Assembly: GCF_905332535.1 (NCBI RefSeq)
Contig: NZ_CAJOCF010000009.1
Location: forward strand, 1-48,719
Length of the DNA: 48,719 bases
Direction of reading: 5' to 3'
From: Latilactobacillus fragifolii
GTDB taxonomy: Bacteria > Bacillota > Bacilli > Lactobacillales > Lactobacillaceae
The notes below the pieces were generated by a model that made no database searches, was not told the origin of the DNA, and saw nothing but the letters and a program-made list of their open reading frames with translations. A program made the position numbers and the translations under genes. This document shows positions 1-6,614 of this stretch, in pieces (within the stretch, counting starts at the first letter, position 1; every line of letters starts with the position of its first letter).

Positions 1-127
1 ACAGAAACGGCCATGCCAGTTGTATTAAATGAATTTGTAAAGGTTGTTTCGTTAATCCATCTTGCTCCAAAGACTGGATCAACAACATGTAGATAACCTG
101 GTTTAAAGCCATCAACGTTGACTACAT
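1..127. repeat. Terminal direct repeat (left copy), circular overlap
   Basis: These 127 bases are identical to positions 48593-48719. The overlap lies inside one reading frame and restores it when the ends are joined, so it is an assembly overlap of a circular molecule of about 48,592 bp and not a biological terminal repeat. Confidence 0.95.
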
Positions 128-1145
128 GGCCGTTCCATACTGCCCGGCCCCAACTCATCTGTTTAAATTGAGGTGCTTCATAGTTATACGTAATCCAGGC
201 AACGACTGGGTTACCATTCAAGATTGATTGCTTAATCCCCGCAACCCCTTGTCCGGTAATATCGGTTGAAGTTGAACCGTATTTAGCGGCCCATTGAATA
301 ACTGGTGCTGACATCATACCTTGGTATGTACCATCAACATTATGACGCCATTCACCGGCGTAGCCATTATAAGGATTGTCGTCAGGAGAAATTGGTATTG
401 TGTTAACAAATGTATACAAACCTTCACTTGTATGGCCTTTATATTGAAGAGCTTCAAGTAATGAGGAGCCTTCACATAACATTGTTGAACCTTGGCTGAC
501 AAATGGTACCCCTAAAACTTTATCGGTTGGTGTTGGAGTAGGGGTAGGTTGTGGTGTCGGCTTTGGATCAGGTGTTGGTGTGGGGTTAGGTTTGGGAGCG
601 GGTTGTGGTGTGACGTTCCCACTATTGTTATTAGAGTTATTATTGCTATTTGAATTGTTATTTGAAGTAGTGCCATTAGTGCTTGGCGTTACTGTATTGG
701 TTGAGGGTGTTTTTGTTTCAGCGTTGGCAACTGCTTGATCAGAAACGCTTGTGCCAACTTGTTTACTTGGATCAACCTTATCTTGACTTGTAATCGCAGA
801 AGTTGATTGAACTGAGCCATCTTGGTTTACAACCGTTGCGGTCGCATTACCGTTAGAATCCCAGTTTAAAACCAATTTATTACCCGTCATAATAAAGTTA
901 ACGTCGCCAATGTTGTTAATTTGAGCTAGCTTGCTAATTGTGATATTCGTTTTTTGACTGATTGCCCAAAGGGTATCGCCCCATTGAATAGTATATTCTT
1001 TTTGACCATTTACGATTTGAATTTCTTGTGGTTTACGTGCCACCCATGCCTTTTGTGCGTGTGCTGTCCCAGCTAGGGCTACAGTGCTGAAAAGTATTGC
1101 TGCAAGCATAGCTGAACTTGTTACTCGAATTACTGATTTTTTCAT
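1..1145 (-). CDS. Secreted LysM + C39-like cysteine peptidase (3' end wraps around the circle)
   Basis: The gene starts at ATG 1145 after a GGAGG site and runs off position 1; on the circle it ends at the TAG at 48586-48588, giving 383 aa. It has a Sec signal peptide (about residues 1-31), one LysM domain (about 50-94, cell-wall glycan binding), a Ser/Asn/Thr linker, a Pro-Thr-Pro-rich spacer and a C-terminal peptidase C39-like domain (from about 208). Candidate catalytic residues are Cys224 in TMLCEGSS, His340 in WNGHVV and Asp356 in HVVDP, with an oxyanion Gln a few residues before the Cys. The C39-like domain is nearly the same as that of the lipoprotein at 33762-34736. A wall-attached hydrolase or processing peptidase is an inference; the substrate is unknown. 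A small RHH gene lies just upstream and may share the transcript. Confidence 0.85.
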   Translation of the reverse strand, partial: MKKSVIRVTSSAMLAAILFSTVALAGTAHAQKAWVARKPQEIQIVNGQKEYTIQWGDTLWAISQKTNITISKLAQINNIGDVNFIMTGNKLVLNWDSNGNATATVVNQDGSVQSTSAITSQDKVDPSKQVGTSVSDQAVANAETKTPSTNTVTPSTNGTTSNNNSNSNNNSNNNSGNVTPQPAPKPNPTPTPDPKPTPQPTPTPTPTDKVLGVPFVSQGSTMLCEGSSLLEALQYKGHTSEGLYTFVNTIPISPDDNPYNGYAGEWRHNVDGTYQGMMSAPVIQWAAKYGSTSTDITGQGVAGIKQSILNGNPVVAWITYNYEAPQFKQMSWGRAVWNGHVVNVDGFKPGYLHVVDPVFGARWINETTFTNSFNTTGMAVS

Positions 1146-1200
1146 AATAACACCTCCGAATTTATTGAACCACTATCATCGAACTAATCAACATCCACAA

Positions 1201-1368
1201 CTATTTTTTGAAAGCCTTCCCTTTTTCGGTTTCCATGAAGGCTTTAATTGCTTCTTTGACTAGGGTTGACTTGGGCACGCTGACGCTATTGATATAGTCA
1301 ATGAGTTGACGGTCTTCTTCACGTTCAGGATATAGATAAGCGTGAAGTGGAAGATAGTTTTTAGCCAT
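1201..1368 (-). CDS. Small ribbon-helix-helix-like protein (55 aa)
   Basis: A 55-aa reading frame starting MAKNYLPLHAYLYPE, with a GGGAGG site 8 nt before the ATG. It has a short N-terminal strand-like stretch and a C-terminal half (VPKSTLVKEAIKAFMETE) shaped like the two helices of an RHH (Arc/CopG/MetJ-type) DNA-binding protein. The length suits a plasmid regulator. It lies between the LysM/C39 gene (downstream) and a perfect 38-bp palindrome (1413-1450, upstream), which would make a natural autoregulatory operator. The fold is inferred from pattern only. Confidence 0.65.
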   Translation of the reverse strand: MAKNYLPLHAYLYPEREEDRQLIDYINSVSVPKSTLVKEAIKAFMETEKGKAFKK

Positions 1369-1412
1369 TATTTGATCCCTCCCCTCATCGATAAGTATAC
1401 TATATCACTAAA

Positions 1413-1450
1413 TACTACTTTTTACTACTAATTAGTAGTAAAAAGTAGTA
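1413..1450. promoter_or_regulatory. Perfect 38-bp palindrome, candidate RHH operator/terminator
   Basis: Every base from 1413 to the centre (1431/1432) pairs with its mirror up to 1450. The arms are built from the repeated words TAGTA and AAAAAGTAGTA, typical of tandem RHH half-sites. A candidate -10 (TATAGT, - strand, 1399-1404) sits between it and the 55-aa RHH gene. It also lies 5 bp beyond the nuclease stop codon and could help end that transcript; there is no clear T-run. Confidence 0.55.
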
Positions 1451-1455
1451 AAAAA

Positions 1456-2232
1456 TCACGATTTATTACTGATTCGTTCGTTGCGATCGGCATGACCGCG
1501 CCCAGTGGCATAGTCAAAGCTAATACCTGGTTCCACATTCCAGATATAAACGTTAAAGTTCAATGTGCCATCAGTTGAGATCGCTTGCGACCATATGCCA
1601 CGCGGCATTAATTCGTCCCCTCTAAAAATTGGTGTTACTCTATAGATCACTTTCTTGTGTTGCGCGAGTGAGTCCCTGACCTTTTCTTCAAAAATTTGCA
1701 TAGTTTTTTGATTGCTAAACTCAGTTTGTGTCACAAGATTCTTTGGGTTATTCAAGCTACCTAATTGACCTGGTACGTAGGTGCCATTCTGATCAAATGA
1801 AAAAGTTACTGTATAAGCAATTAGATGTCCTCTATTCTGTGGAAAAACTCGTCGACCGTTAATTGTAATTGGCTGATTATGCCACCCAGTCGGCCGCCAT
1901 GTTTGTTCAGTACGTGATTCAGATCGGCCAAGATTCTTGTCTGATAAATATGCAGTGGTGGTACCAGCACGATTCAGTTGATCAAGATTGCTGTATTCGA
2001 TATGCTCATTTTTCCAGGAACTAGGGTCAAGTTTAGCTTGGTTATTATTAACTTCAAAATAAGGGTTAGAACCGCTCTTAAAGTCTTTGTTAGCCAAAGT
2101 TTTATAATCACCAGCTTTGTTCATGGAATAGCTAGAATAGCCGTTATTTGCTGTATTAGAAGTTATTTGAGAACAGCCACTTAGTATTAAAAGAAAAGAA
2201 AGTGCAAAGAATGTTAAACGTTTAAATTTCAT
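1456..2232 (-). CDS. Lipoprotein DNA/RNA non-specific endonuclease (EndA/NucA type)
   Basis: The 258-aa protein begins with a lipoprotein signal (lipobox LSGC, Cys20), so it should be tethered outside the membrane. It carries the beta-beta-alpha-metal nuclease signature NRGHLIA (His136 general base; the usual Asp of DRGH is Asn here) followed by the Asn-rich metal-binding helix NPKNLVTQTEFSNQ (about 162-175). Family members (streptococcal EndA, DNA-entry nucleases) cut single- and double-stranded DNA without sequence preference. Here it may degrade extracellular DNA or take part in DNA uptake; which one is inference. The start has a GAGGAT site. Its stop lies next to the 1413-1450 palindrome. 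Confidence 0.85.
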   Translation of the reverse strand: MKFKRLTFFALSFLLILSGCSQITSNTANNGYSSYSMNKAGDYKTLANKDFKSGSNPYFEVNNNQAKLDPSSWKNEHIEYSNLDQLNRAGTTTAYLSDKNLGRSESRTEQTWRPTGWHNQPITINGRRVFPQNRGHLIAYTVTFSFDQNGTYVPGQLGSLNNPKNLVTQTEFSNQKTMQIFEEKVRDSLAQHKKVIYRVTPIFRGDELMPRGIWSQAISTDGTLNFNVYIWNVEPGISFDYATGRGHADRNERISNKS

Positions 2233-2274
2233 TATGGATCCTCATTTCTAGTTTAGGTTAGATTTGGGTTTACT

Positions 2275-2561
2275 CGCTCCGACCACCTCCACCGCTCGAC
2301 ACCCAGCAGTCGCAAGCGACTGCGAAAGGCAAGTTCAAAACCGAAGTGCTTAGTTCAAGCCCAGCACCCTGGTCGCTAAACGCGCCCACGTTGCAAAATG
2401 ATAGACCAGGTAAACCTGGTCTTTTTGATATTTCAAATGCCACTCCTAGCCAAAAAAGCAAGCCCCAAGCACTTCGTGTGCTCCGCAGGGCTTGCTTTTT
2501 AGTCGTCGTCGTTGCCTTTTGAAAAATGTAAGCTATTTATTAAATATTGGAGGAATAAATT
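2275..2561 (+). promoter_or_regulatory. Structured leader A before the 2562-3767 gene cluster
   Basis: A 300-base gene-free stretch full of hairpins: a 9-bp stem plus T-run (2403-2426, a good intrinsic terminator), then a 13-bp stem (2453-2465 with 2488-2500) enclosing a 5-bp stem (2468-2472 with 2478-2482) and ending in a T-run. A conserved tail, CTTTTGAAAAATGTAAGCTA, follows before the ribosome site. The same layout, with different but still pairing bases, recurs at 4302-4572. It could be an attenuator/RNA element or a promoter active on single-stranded transferred DNA; both are inference. Confidence 0.65.
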
Positions 2562-3083
2562 ATGAGTACACGTTCTTATATTTTTACTGAAACAGATAAA
2601 GGGTATCAAGGCATTTATGTTCATTTTGACGGTTATTTTGAAGGGGTTGGCACAACTCTGCAAGCAAGTTACACCGACCAACAGGCCGTCAATCAATTAA
2701 TTAAACTAGGTGATTTATCGTCATTAGGTAAGCAATTAGCGCCATGTGAAGCCGTCAAACGATATGGCTTTGGTGCCATGTTCAATCAAGAGTACTTAGC
2801 ACTAGCCCCAGAAGAACAAGCACGCTTACGCGAAGACTATTTTAGTGGGCAATATACAATTGCTTATCACCGTGACCGTGACGAGGAGCTTAACATTACT
2901 GAGTATCCCAATGCCTTAGCCTTAATGAATGACCTAAAACAAGGATACGAAATGATTGCGAATATTTACTTATTTCAAAATGGCAAATGGTTTTATTTCA
3001 ATCGTAACAGTTCTAAGTGGTGTGCCTTAGAGCCACGATTAAAACAAATCACTAAACAAAACGAACAAGAGGAGATTGCCTAA
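2562..3083 (+). CDS. Conserved phage/plasmid protein of unknown function (STRSYI family)
   Basis: The 173-aa protein starts MSTRSYIFTETDKGYQGIYVHFDGYFEGVG after a GGAGG site. I recognise the N-terminal pattern (STRS-Y/A-I ... Y.H.DGY...VG..L...Y ... V..LI.LGD.SSLG) from a family spread among phages and plasmids of many bacteria whose function is not known to me. No enzyme motif, signal peptide or membrane segment is visible, so it is probably cytoplasmic. It is the first gene behind leader A, in a three-gene + strand cluster with almost no spacing. The position suggests early expression after conjugation and possibly an anti-defence role; that is inference. Confidence 0.75.
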   Translation: MSTRSYIFTETDKGYQGIYVHFDGYFEGVGTTLQASYTDQQAVNQLIKLGDLSSLGKQLAPCEAVKRYGFGAMFNQEYLALAPEEQARLREDYFSGQYTIAYHRDRDEELNITEYPNALALMNDLKQGYEMIANIYLFQNGKWFYFNRNSSKWCALEPRLKQITKQNEQEEIA

Positions 3084-3084
3084 T

Positions 3085-3510
3085 ATGAAAACTAATTATG
3101 ATGACTTTACGAAACTACCCGTTGCGAAAATGGCGCAATCCATGGCCGATATGACTTTCATGTACGAAGAAACCCGCGTGCCAGCTAAGCATTATAAAGC
3201 CTTGTTGGCAAAGCCCATGGCCGAAATTGTTGAAGATAGCGTGGCAATTAACTTATTAAATACCTATTATAAAACGTTGAAAACTTTGTACGACGAAAGC
3301 CCAAAGTGGTTCATGCAAGCTCTACTTTGTATCGATATGAAAATTAAACCTAGTACCATTAAAAGTGAAGAGTACCAAGCCCTAGAATTAACCTATTCTA
3401 AATTTCAAGAAAATAGTGCTAAACATACCGACCTTGAATATCTGGCGTTGTTTAAAAATATCCGTGACAATGGTACCCAATTCTTAATGGAAAGCGATGG
3501 GCTAAACTAA
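3085..3510 (+). CDS. Hypothetical protein, second gene of leader A cluster
   Basis: A 141-aa protein starting MKTNYDDFTKLPVAK. I chose ATG 3085 because the GAGGAG site ends 10 nt before it; the upstream in-frame TTG at 3076 overlaps that site. It is mostly helical and charged, with no signal peptide, membrane segment or motif I recognise. It starts 1 base after the stop of the previous gene and its own stop overlaps the next start, so the three genes are very likely translated as one operon. Confidence 0.75.
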   Translation: MKTNYDDFTKLPVAKMAQSMADMTFMYEETRVPAKHYKALLAKPMAEIVEDSVAINLLNTYYKTLKTLYDESPKWFMQALLCIDMKIKPSTIKSEEYQALELTYSKFQENSAKHTDLEYLALFKNIRDNGTQFLMESDGLN

Positions 3511-3767
3511 TGAATATATATAAATTAAAATTAGCTCAAATTGAATACTTGATTGAAAATTATCAGAATCCACTTGTCAGTGATAACTTAATCGGCAAGT
3601 ATATCGCCACTTCAGACGGAACCGTAATTGCGGTTGATAACGAGCAAGGCCAGGCCTATACTGAAGAATTTAAGACGTTCAGCCAAGCACTTAGGTGGTT
3701 AAATAATGAATTTGAGATTGAAGACTACCTTAACGGTCGAATTGATAGTGTCGGGTGTTTTAAGTAG
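3510..3767 (+). CDS. Hypothetical small acidic protein, third gene of leader A cluster
   Basis: An 85-aa protein starting MNIYKLKLAQIEYLIE. Its ATG overlaps the TAA of the preceding gene (TAATG), which means translational coupling. It is acidic with a net excess of Glu/Asp and no recognisable domain. Small acidic proteins of plasmid leading regions are often DNA mimics or inhibitors of host defences; nothing in the sequence proves this here. The next feature downstream is the promoter of an antisense RNA (3775-3803). Confidence 0.7.
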   Translation: MNIYKLKLAQIEYLIENYQNPLVSDNLIGKYIATSDGTVIAVDNEQGQAYTEEFKTFSQALRWLNNEFEIEDYLNGRIDSVGCFK

Positions 3768-3774
3768 TAATGAT

Positions 3775-3803
3775 TGAATGCCTCAAACAAGCGTGCTACA
3801 ATA
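3775..3803 (+). promoter_or_regulatory. Promoter of candidate antitoxin RNA
   Basis: TTGAAT (3775-3780), 17-base spacer, TACAAT (3798-3803), with an extended TG one base before the -10. A strong sigma-A-type promoter with no reading frame behind it. Confidence 0.7.
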
Positions 3804-3809
3804 AAGACA

Positions 3810-3928
3810 TAGAAAAAGGGAACCATGCGCTAACATAGTTCCCACGCAGACCGCTAAAGACGGTTGACATTAATAAGATATGAAAATAGCTATCCTACTC
3901 GGTCAAAAGTATGGGACGGCTATTTTTT
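3810..3928 (+). ncRNA. Candidate type I antitoxin RNA
   Basis: About 120 nt from the promoter at 3775-3803 to a T-rich hairpin at about 3886-3928. It contains a hairpin with GGGAAC/GTTCCC arms (about 3828-3853). Its 3' part is complementary to the end of the 43-aa peptide gene on the other strand, the usual convergent, 3'-overlapping layout of type I toxin-antitoxin pairs in Gram-positive bacteria. Assignment by arrangement, not by a known sequence match. Confidence 0.55.
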
Positions 3929-4051
3929 TATTGTTTTTAAAAGGTTTTTCCATGCCACAACTACTAGTGTACAGGCGTCCAACGCTTTTTCAAGCGCTAG
4001 AGCGACCACAGTCACACCAGAAATCATAGCTAGGATTATCCCTAACAACAA
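3920..4051 (-). CDS. Candidate type I toxin, 43-aa membrane peptide
   Basis: The frame starts at TTG 4051, 8 nt after an AAAGGAG site, and ends at the TAG 3920-3922 inside the shared terminator. The peptide (MLLGIILAMISGVTVVALAL...WKNLLKTIKK) has one long hydrophobic segment, a second weaker one and a basic tail, like small membrane-damaging toxins. A good - strand -10 (TATAAT with extended TG, 4150-4155) lies about 100 bases upstream, giving a long leader typical of such toxin mRNAs. I do not recognise the exact family; it is neither Fst nor clearly TxpA/holin-like. The unusual start codon would keep translation low. Confidence 0.5.
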   Translation of the reverse strand: MLLGIILAMISGVTVVALALEKALDACTLVVVAWKNLLKTIKK

Positions 4052-4149
4052 AACGGCTACTCCTTTCGTAGATTTCAGTACTTACATTCATAAGCACCAC
4101 CACCTAACATTAAGTTTTGCCAACCGTCACTAACTTTCTGCTTATCTTC

Positions 4150-4206
4150 ATTATACCATAAAAAGCAACTAGAAACCCTTTAATATCAACGTTTCTAGTT
4201 GCTTTT
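4150..4206. terminator. 15-bp hairpin overlapping the toxin promoter
   Basis: Arms 4161-4175 and 4192-4206 are perfect complements (AAAAGCAACTAGAAA and its mirror). On the - strand the hairpin ends in a T-run right at the toxin promoter (-10 at 4150-4155), so it could terminate transcripts coming from leader B's side. It also insulates the toxin-antitoxin locus from leader B. Confidence 0.5.
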
Positions 4207-4264
4207 ATGTGTTTAAAAGGCTTGTTTTTAAAGCGTTTTGTTGACATTGGTAGTAGCCCTTGGT

Positions 4265-4572
4265 AAGGACACAAAACCCGTGTCCTTATCGAGGACATAC
4301 TCTTTGGCGCGCTCCAGCCACCACCACCGCGCGCCAAAGAGGGCACTTGTCTACGACTTGAATGAAACAGGGCAAACCGGCCGCTAAGCTAAGGTCAAAA
4401 GCAAGGCTAGAAGACGCACTGCGTCTTCTAGCCTCCAGTTCAAGCCCTAGCACGCCATAAAAAGGGCGCAACCTCAAGCGCTACGCGTGCTACGCAAGGT
4501 TGCGTCCTTTTTACTCTGTGCTCTTTTGAAAAACGTAAGCTAGTTACCAAATATAAGAGGAGGTTTGTTCAT
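4265..4572 (+). promoter_or_regulatory. Structured leader B before the 4573-5575 genes
   Basis: Four hairpins in 310 bases: 8-bp (4265-4287), 11-bp (4302-4312 with 4329-4339, loop TCCAGCCACCACCACC), 13-bp (4405-4417 with 4421-4433) and 15-bp (4459-4473 with 4498-4512) holding an inner 5-bp stem (4477-4481 with 4487-4491) and a T-run. It shares with leader A the words CGCTCC, CCACCNCCA and AGTTCAAGCCC, the nested final hairpin and the tail CTTTTGAAAAACGTAAGCTA. Stem bases differ but still pair, so the structure is under selection. No large reading frame is credible here. Confidence 0.7.
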
Positions 4573-4746
4573 ATGAAAAAATTACTTATTCAGCATAGTT
4601 TAAGTCTTTTAAACCAACTATTCGATAGTGAAACACCGTTCACGACACAAGATTTAAAAGGTATCTTGTTAGTTCTGTTTAGTTTAGGATTCATCATCGT
4701 TAAATTAGCGTTAATCTACATTAAAATCACCAATAGTCTACTATAA
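4573..4746 (+). CDS. Small single-span membrane protein (57 aa)
   Basis: The 57-aa peptide starts MKKLLIQHSLSLLNQLFDSE after a very strong AGAGGAGG site 7-8 nt before the ATG. Residues about 34-52 (GILLVLFSLGFIIVKLALIY) form one membrane segment. It is the first gene behind leader B and sits 16 bases before the next gene. No family was recognised; a small membrane protein made early after transfer could act in entry or surface exclusion, but this is a guess. Confidence 0.65.
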   Translation: MKKLLIQHSLSLLNQLFDSETPFTTQDLKGILLVLFSLGFIIVKLALIYIKITNSLL

Positions 4747-4762
4747 TTAGGAGGAACCAGCC

Positions 4763-5575
4763 ATGAAAAACATCAATTTAGAAACTTACTTCTCAAAAGC
4801 ATTAAGCGTCAATATTGGTCAAGCGATCAATGATGTCACCGATTTATTAGCTGAAAACGTGCAACAATTAAAGTTACAATACGAAGTTGAAGACCGGTAT
4901 CATGTCGGGGAAAGTAACGTTTTACGGTTTGTTGACCAAAAAGATATGATATGCCACCATTTATTACTATTAGAATCAATTTTAGACCAGCTAATGATTG
5001 ACGACTGGTATGCGGCAGAGCCGTGGCCAATTCGAGATCACCGCTCAGAAATTATGAACGTCGAACAAGTTATGACGCTCATTTCTGACCAGCTAGAAAC
5101 AACAGAATTCGAAGCAATCCCGATCAGAACGCTCATCTTACAAGTCATCGATCAGAATGCAAGCATCATTATCAATCATTATCGCGCCTTACGATTTGGC
5201 GAGGCTTATACGCAGGAAGTCCTTCTTGAACAGTTAAAGCAAGAAATTAAAATGGACAATATTAGCTTACAATGCACAGCGAAAAGCATTAAATTTATTC
5301 GGCCGACGACCTTTTCACGCTACAATACATTAACGATGACAGTTGAACTAATTTTTTTGGTATTACAGATTTCAAGAAAGATTGACTGCCAACAAGACCT
5401 TGAACTCTTACGTAATGGCTTCCAATTGGATGAAGTTACTTGCAGTAATGCTTGGTTAAAATCAATTAAATTTTATCAAAACGGTAGTGCACTGTTGACT
5501 TGTCGCAGCGAGGTAACAAAAGATAGCTTGCTATTATTGTTTCATGAACTAGGTAGTTTTAAATACGCAGACTAG
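4763..5575 (+). CDS. Hypothetical 270-aa cytoplasmic protein behind leader B
   Basis: The protein starts MKNINLETYFSKALSVNIG after an AGGAGGA site. It is acidic, largely helical, rich in Leu/Ile/Gln, and lacks a signal peptide, membrane segment or any catalytic motif I know. It shares the leader B transcript with the 57-aa membrane protein and ends before a convergent terminator (5590-5623). Its place in the presumed leading region suggests a job in establishment of the plasmid in the new cell; nothing more can be said from the sequence. Confidence 0.75.
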   Translation: MKNINLETYFSKALSVNIGQAINDVTDLLAENVQQLKLQYEVEDRYHVGESNVLRFVDQKDMICHHLLLLESILDQLMIDDWYAAEPWPIRDHRSEIMNVEQVMTLISDQLETTEFEAIPIRTLILQVIDQNASIIINHYRALRFGEAYTQEVLLEQLKQEIKMDNISLQCTAKSIKFIRPTTFSRYNTLTMTVELIFLVLQISRKIDCQQDLELLRNGFQLDEVTCSNAWLKSIKFYQNGSALLTCRSEVTKDSLLLLFHELGSFKYAD

Positions 5576-5589
5576 TAGTTTATTATAAA

Positions 5590-5623
5590 CCAAAAAAGAT
5601 GTCCCTAGGGGGCATCTTTTTCA
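5590..5623. terminator. Bidirectional intrinsic terminator
   Basis: AAAAAGATGTCCC pairs with GGGGCATCTTTTT, with a T-run on both strands. It ends the + strand gene at 5575 and the - strand RHH gene, whose stop codon lies inside the stem. Confidence 0.8.
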
Positions 5624-5805
5624 TTTAGAAAATCATCAATTGTTGTGCCAATTTGAATTAAGGTTGGTTTAATTTGTGTGCCTAACGCTGTATGCCGCGT
5701 CCATTCATTAACTGTCATATTAGCTTGCTTGGCAAGAACTGCGATTTTCTGATACTGAGCTTTCGTGACCCGAAACGTCACAACTTCAGTTTTTAAGGTG
5801 GCCAT
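5605..5805 (-). CDS. RHH/CopG-like DNA-binding protein (66 aa)
   Basis: The 66-aa protein MATLKTEVVTFRVTKAQYQ... has an N-terminal basic beta-like strand (TEVVTFRVT) followed by two helices, the pattern of RHH repressors and of small mobilisation accessory (MobC-like) proteins. The ATG has an AGAGGTG site. A perfect inverted repeat GTGACAG-aca-CTGTCAC (5830-5846) lies 25 bases upstream and is a likely binding site, so autoregulation is probable. It stands alone between convergent gene groups. Confidence 0.7.
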   Translation of the reverse strand: MATLKTEVVTFRVTKAQYQKIAVLAKQANMTVNEWTRHTALGTQIKPTLIQIGTTIDDFLNEKDAP

Positions 5806-5829
5806 TCAATATTCACCTCTTGTCTTTTT

Positions 5830-5846
5830 GTGACAGACACTGTCAC
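5830..5846. promoter_or_regulatory. Inverted repeat operator of the 66-aa RHH gene
   Basis: Seven-base perfect arms GTGACAG/CTGTCAC with a 3-base spacer, just upstream of the RHH gene's ribosome site. Size and symmetry suit a dimeric RHH protein. Confidence 0.55.
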
Positions 5847-5928
5847 TATTTTTGGAATATGTCTTCTAACAAAGACTCTGGTTCTAACTATCCAAATAAC
5901 TTTTAGAAAACAAAAAAGCCGCTCTCTC

Positions 5929-6330
5929 TCAGGAGAAACCAGCTTTTTTAGCATTCGCTGCACGGCGCTGCCTTTTGTGCCGAATAACTTGTTTGATTTT
6001 TAGATAAGCCATATAGAAAAGGATTAACATAATGGCTGCCCCAGTTAATTTTGCAAAAAAGGCCATTAACGGTATCAAGATAACAACAATACTAATTACT
6101 GGGAGTAAAAACAACATTTTCCATAATAGCCAAACGGAAAAGAATAATACGCCGAGTAGGAAAAAGCCCAATACCTGATTGGCCTCTAGCTGCGCAAATA
6201 AAAACAGCATAAATTGATTGAAACTCCACAAAATACCCTTAGCTAGCCAATAAAAGGGAAGTGCGAATAAGTCGCTTAAGCGATCAATTACAAACCAAAT
6301 ACCACGCAAAATACTCATTATGATTATCAT
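5929..6330 (-). CDS. Small integral membrane protein (about 4 spans)
   Basis: A 133-aa protein with three to four hydrophobic stretches (about 27-37, 52-72, 76-95, 96-113) and a strongly basic tail (KQVIRHKRQRRAANAKKAG), so the C-terminus is probably inside the cell. The ATG overlaps the TGA of the RelB/DinJ-like gene (ATGA), so the two are coupled. This is the place where a RelE/YafQ-type toxin would normally be found, but this protein is not one. Function unknown. Confidence 0.65.
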   Translation of the reverse strand: MIIIMSILRGIWFVIDRLSDLFALPFYWLAKGILWSFNQFMLFLFAQLEANQVLGFFLLGVLFFSVWLLWKMLFLLPVISIVVILIPLMAFFAKLTGAAIMLILFYMAYLKIKQVIRHKRQRRAANAKKAGFS

Positions 6331-6527
6331 TTTTCATTACTCCCTTGTTGGCTTTCAGAATAGACTTTCGGTACAAATGGCATTTGCCCAGTAGCTGTAA
6401 CCTCTTTAAAAAACATGGTGACAGCGACGGTAGTATTTGCGCCCATCGCTTTAAAAGCCTCTTCAGCACGTTGTTTTAATTCAGCGTCAATTTTAACATT
6501 TAAAGTAACCTTCTTACTATCAGTCAT
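6327..6527 (-). CDS. RelB/DinJ-family antitoxin-like protein without a toxin
   Basis: The 66-aa protein (VTLNVKIDAELKQRAEEAFK..GANTTVAVTMFFKEV) has the RHH N-terminus of the RelB/DinJ antitoxin family and the PFVP stretch (51-54) seen in DinJ proteins. Such proteins bind DNA as dimers and neutralise an RNase partner made from the next gene. No such toxin follows; a membrane protein does. It may therefore act as an orphan regulator or cross-neutralise a chromosomal toxin. It lies just downstream of the Toprim gene's end, with its own AGGTAGC site. Confidence 0.75.
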   Translation of the reverse strand: MTDSKKVTLNVKIDAELKQRAEEAFKAMGANTTVAVTMFFKEVTATGQMPFVPKVYSESQQGSNEK

Positions 6528-6614
6528 TAAATAAGCTACCTTTCTACACTTTATAAGTCAATATTACTTAAGATAGACTTATTATAACGCTATATTATGT
6601 TTTATGAAAGGCTT

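Noticed and set aside
2270-2461. Reading frames in leaders A and B (also 4110-4477, - strand)
   Set aside because: They arise from G+C-rich hairpins, have odd composition (runs of Gly/Ala/Arg) and are not shared in frame between the two leaders.
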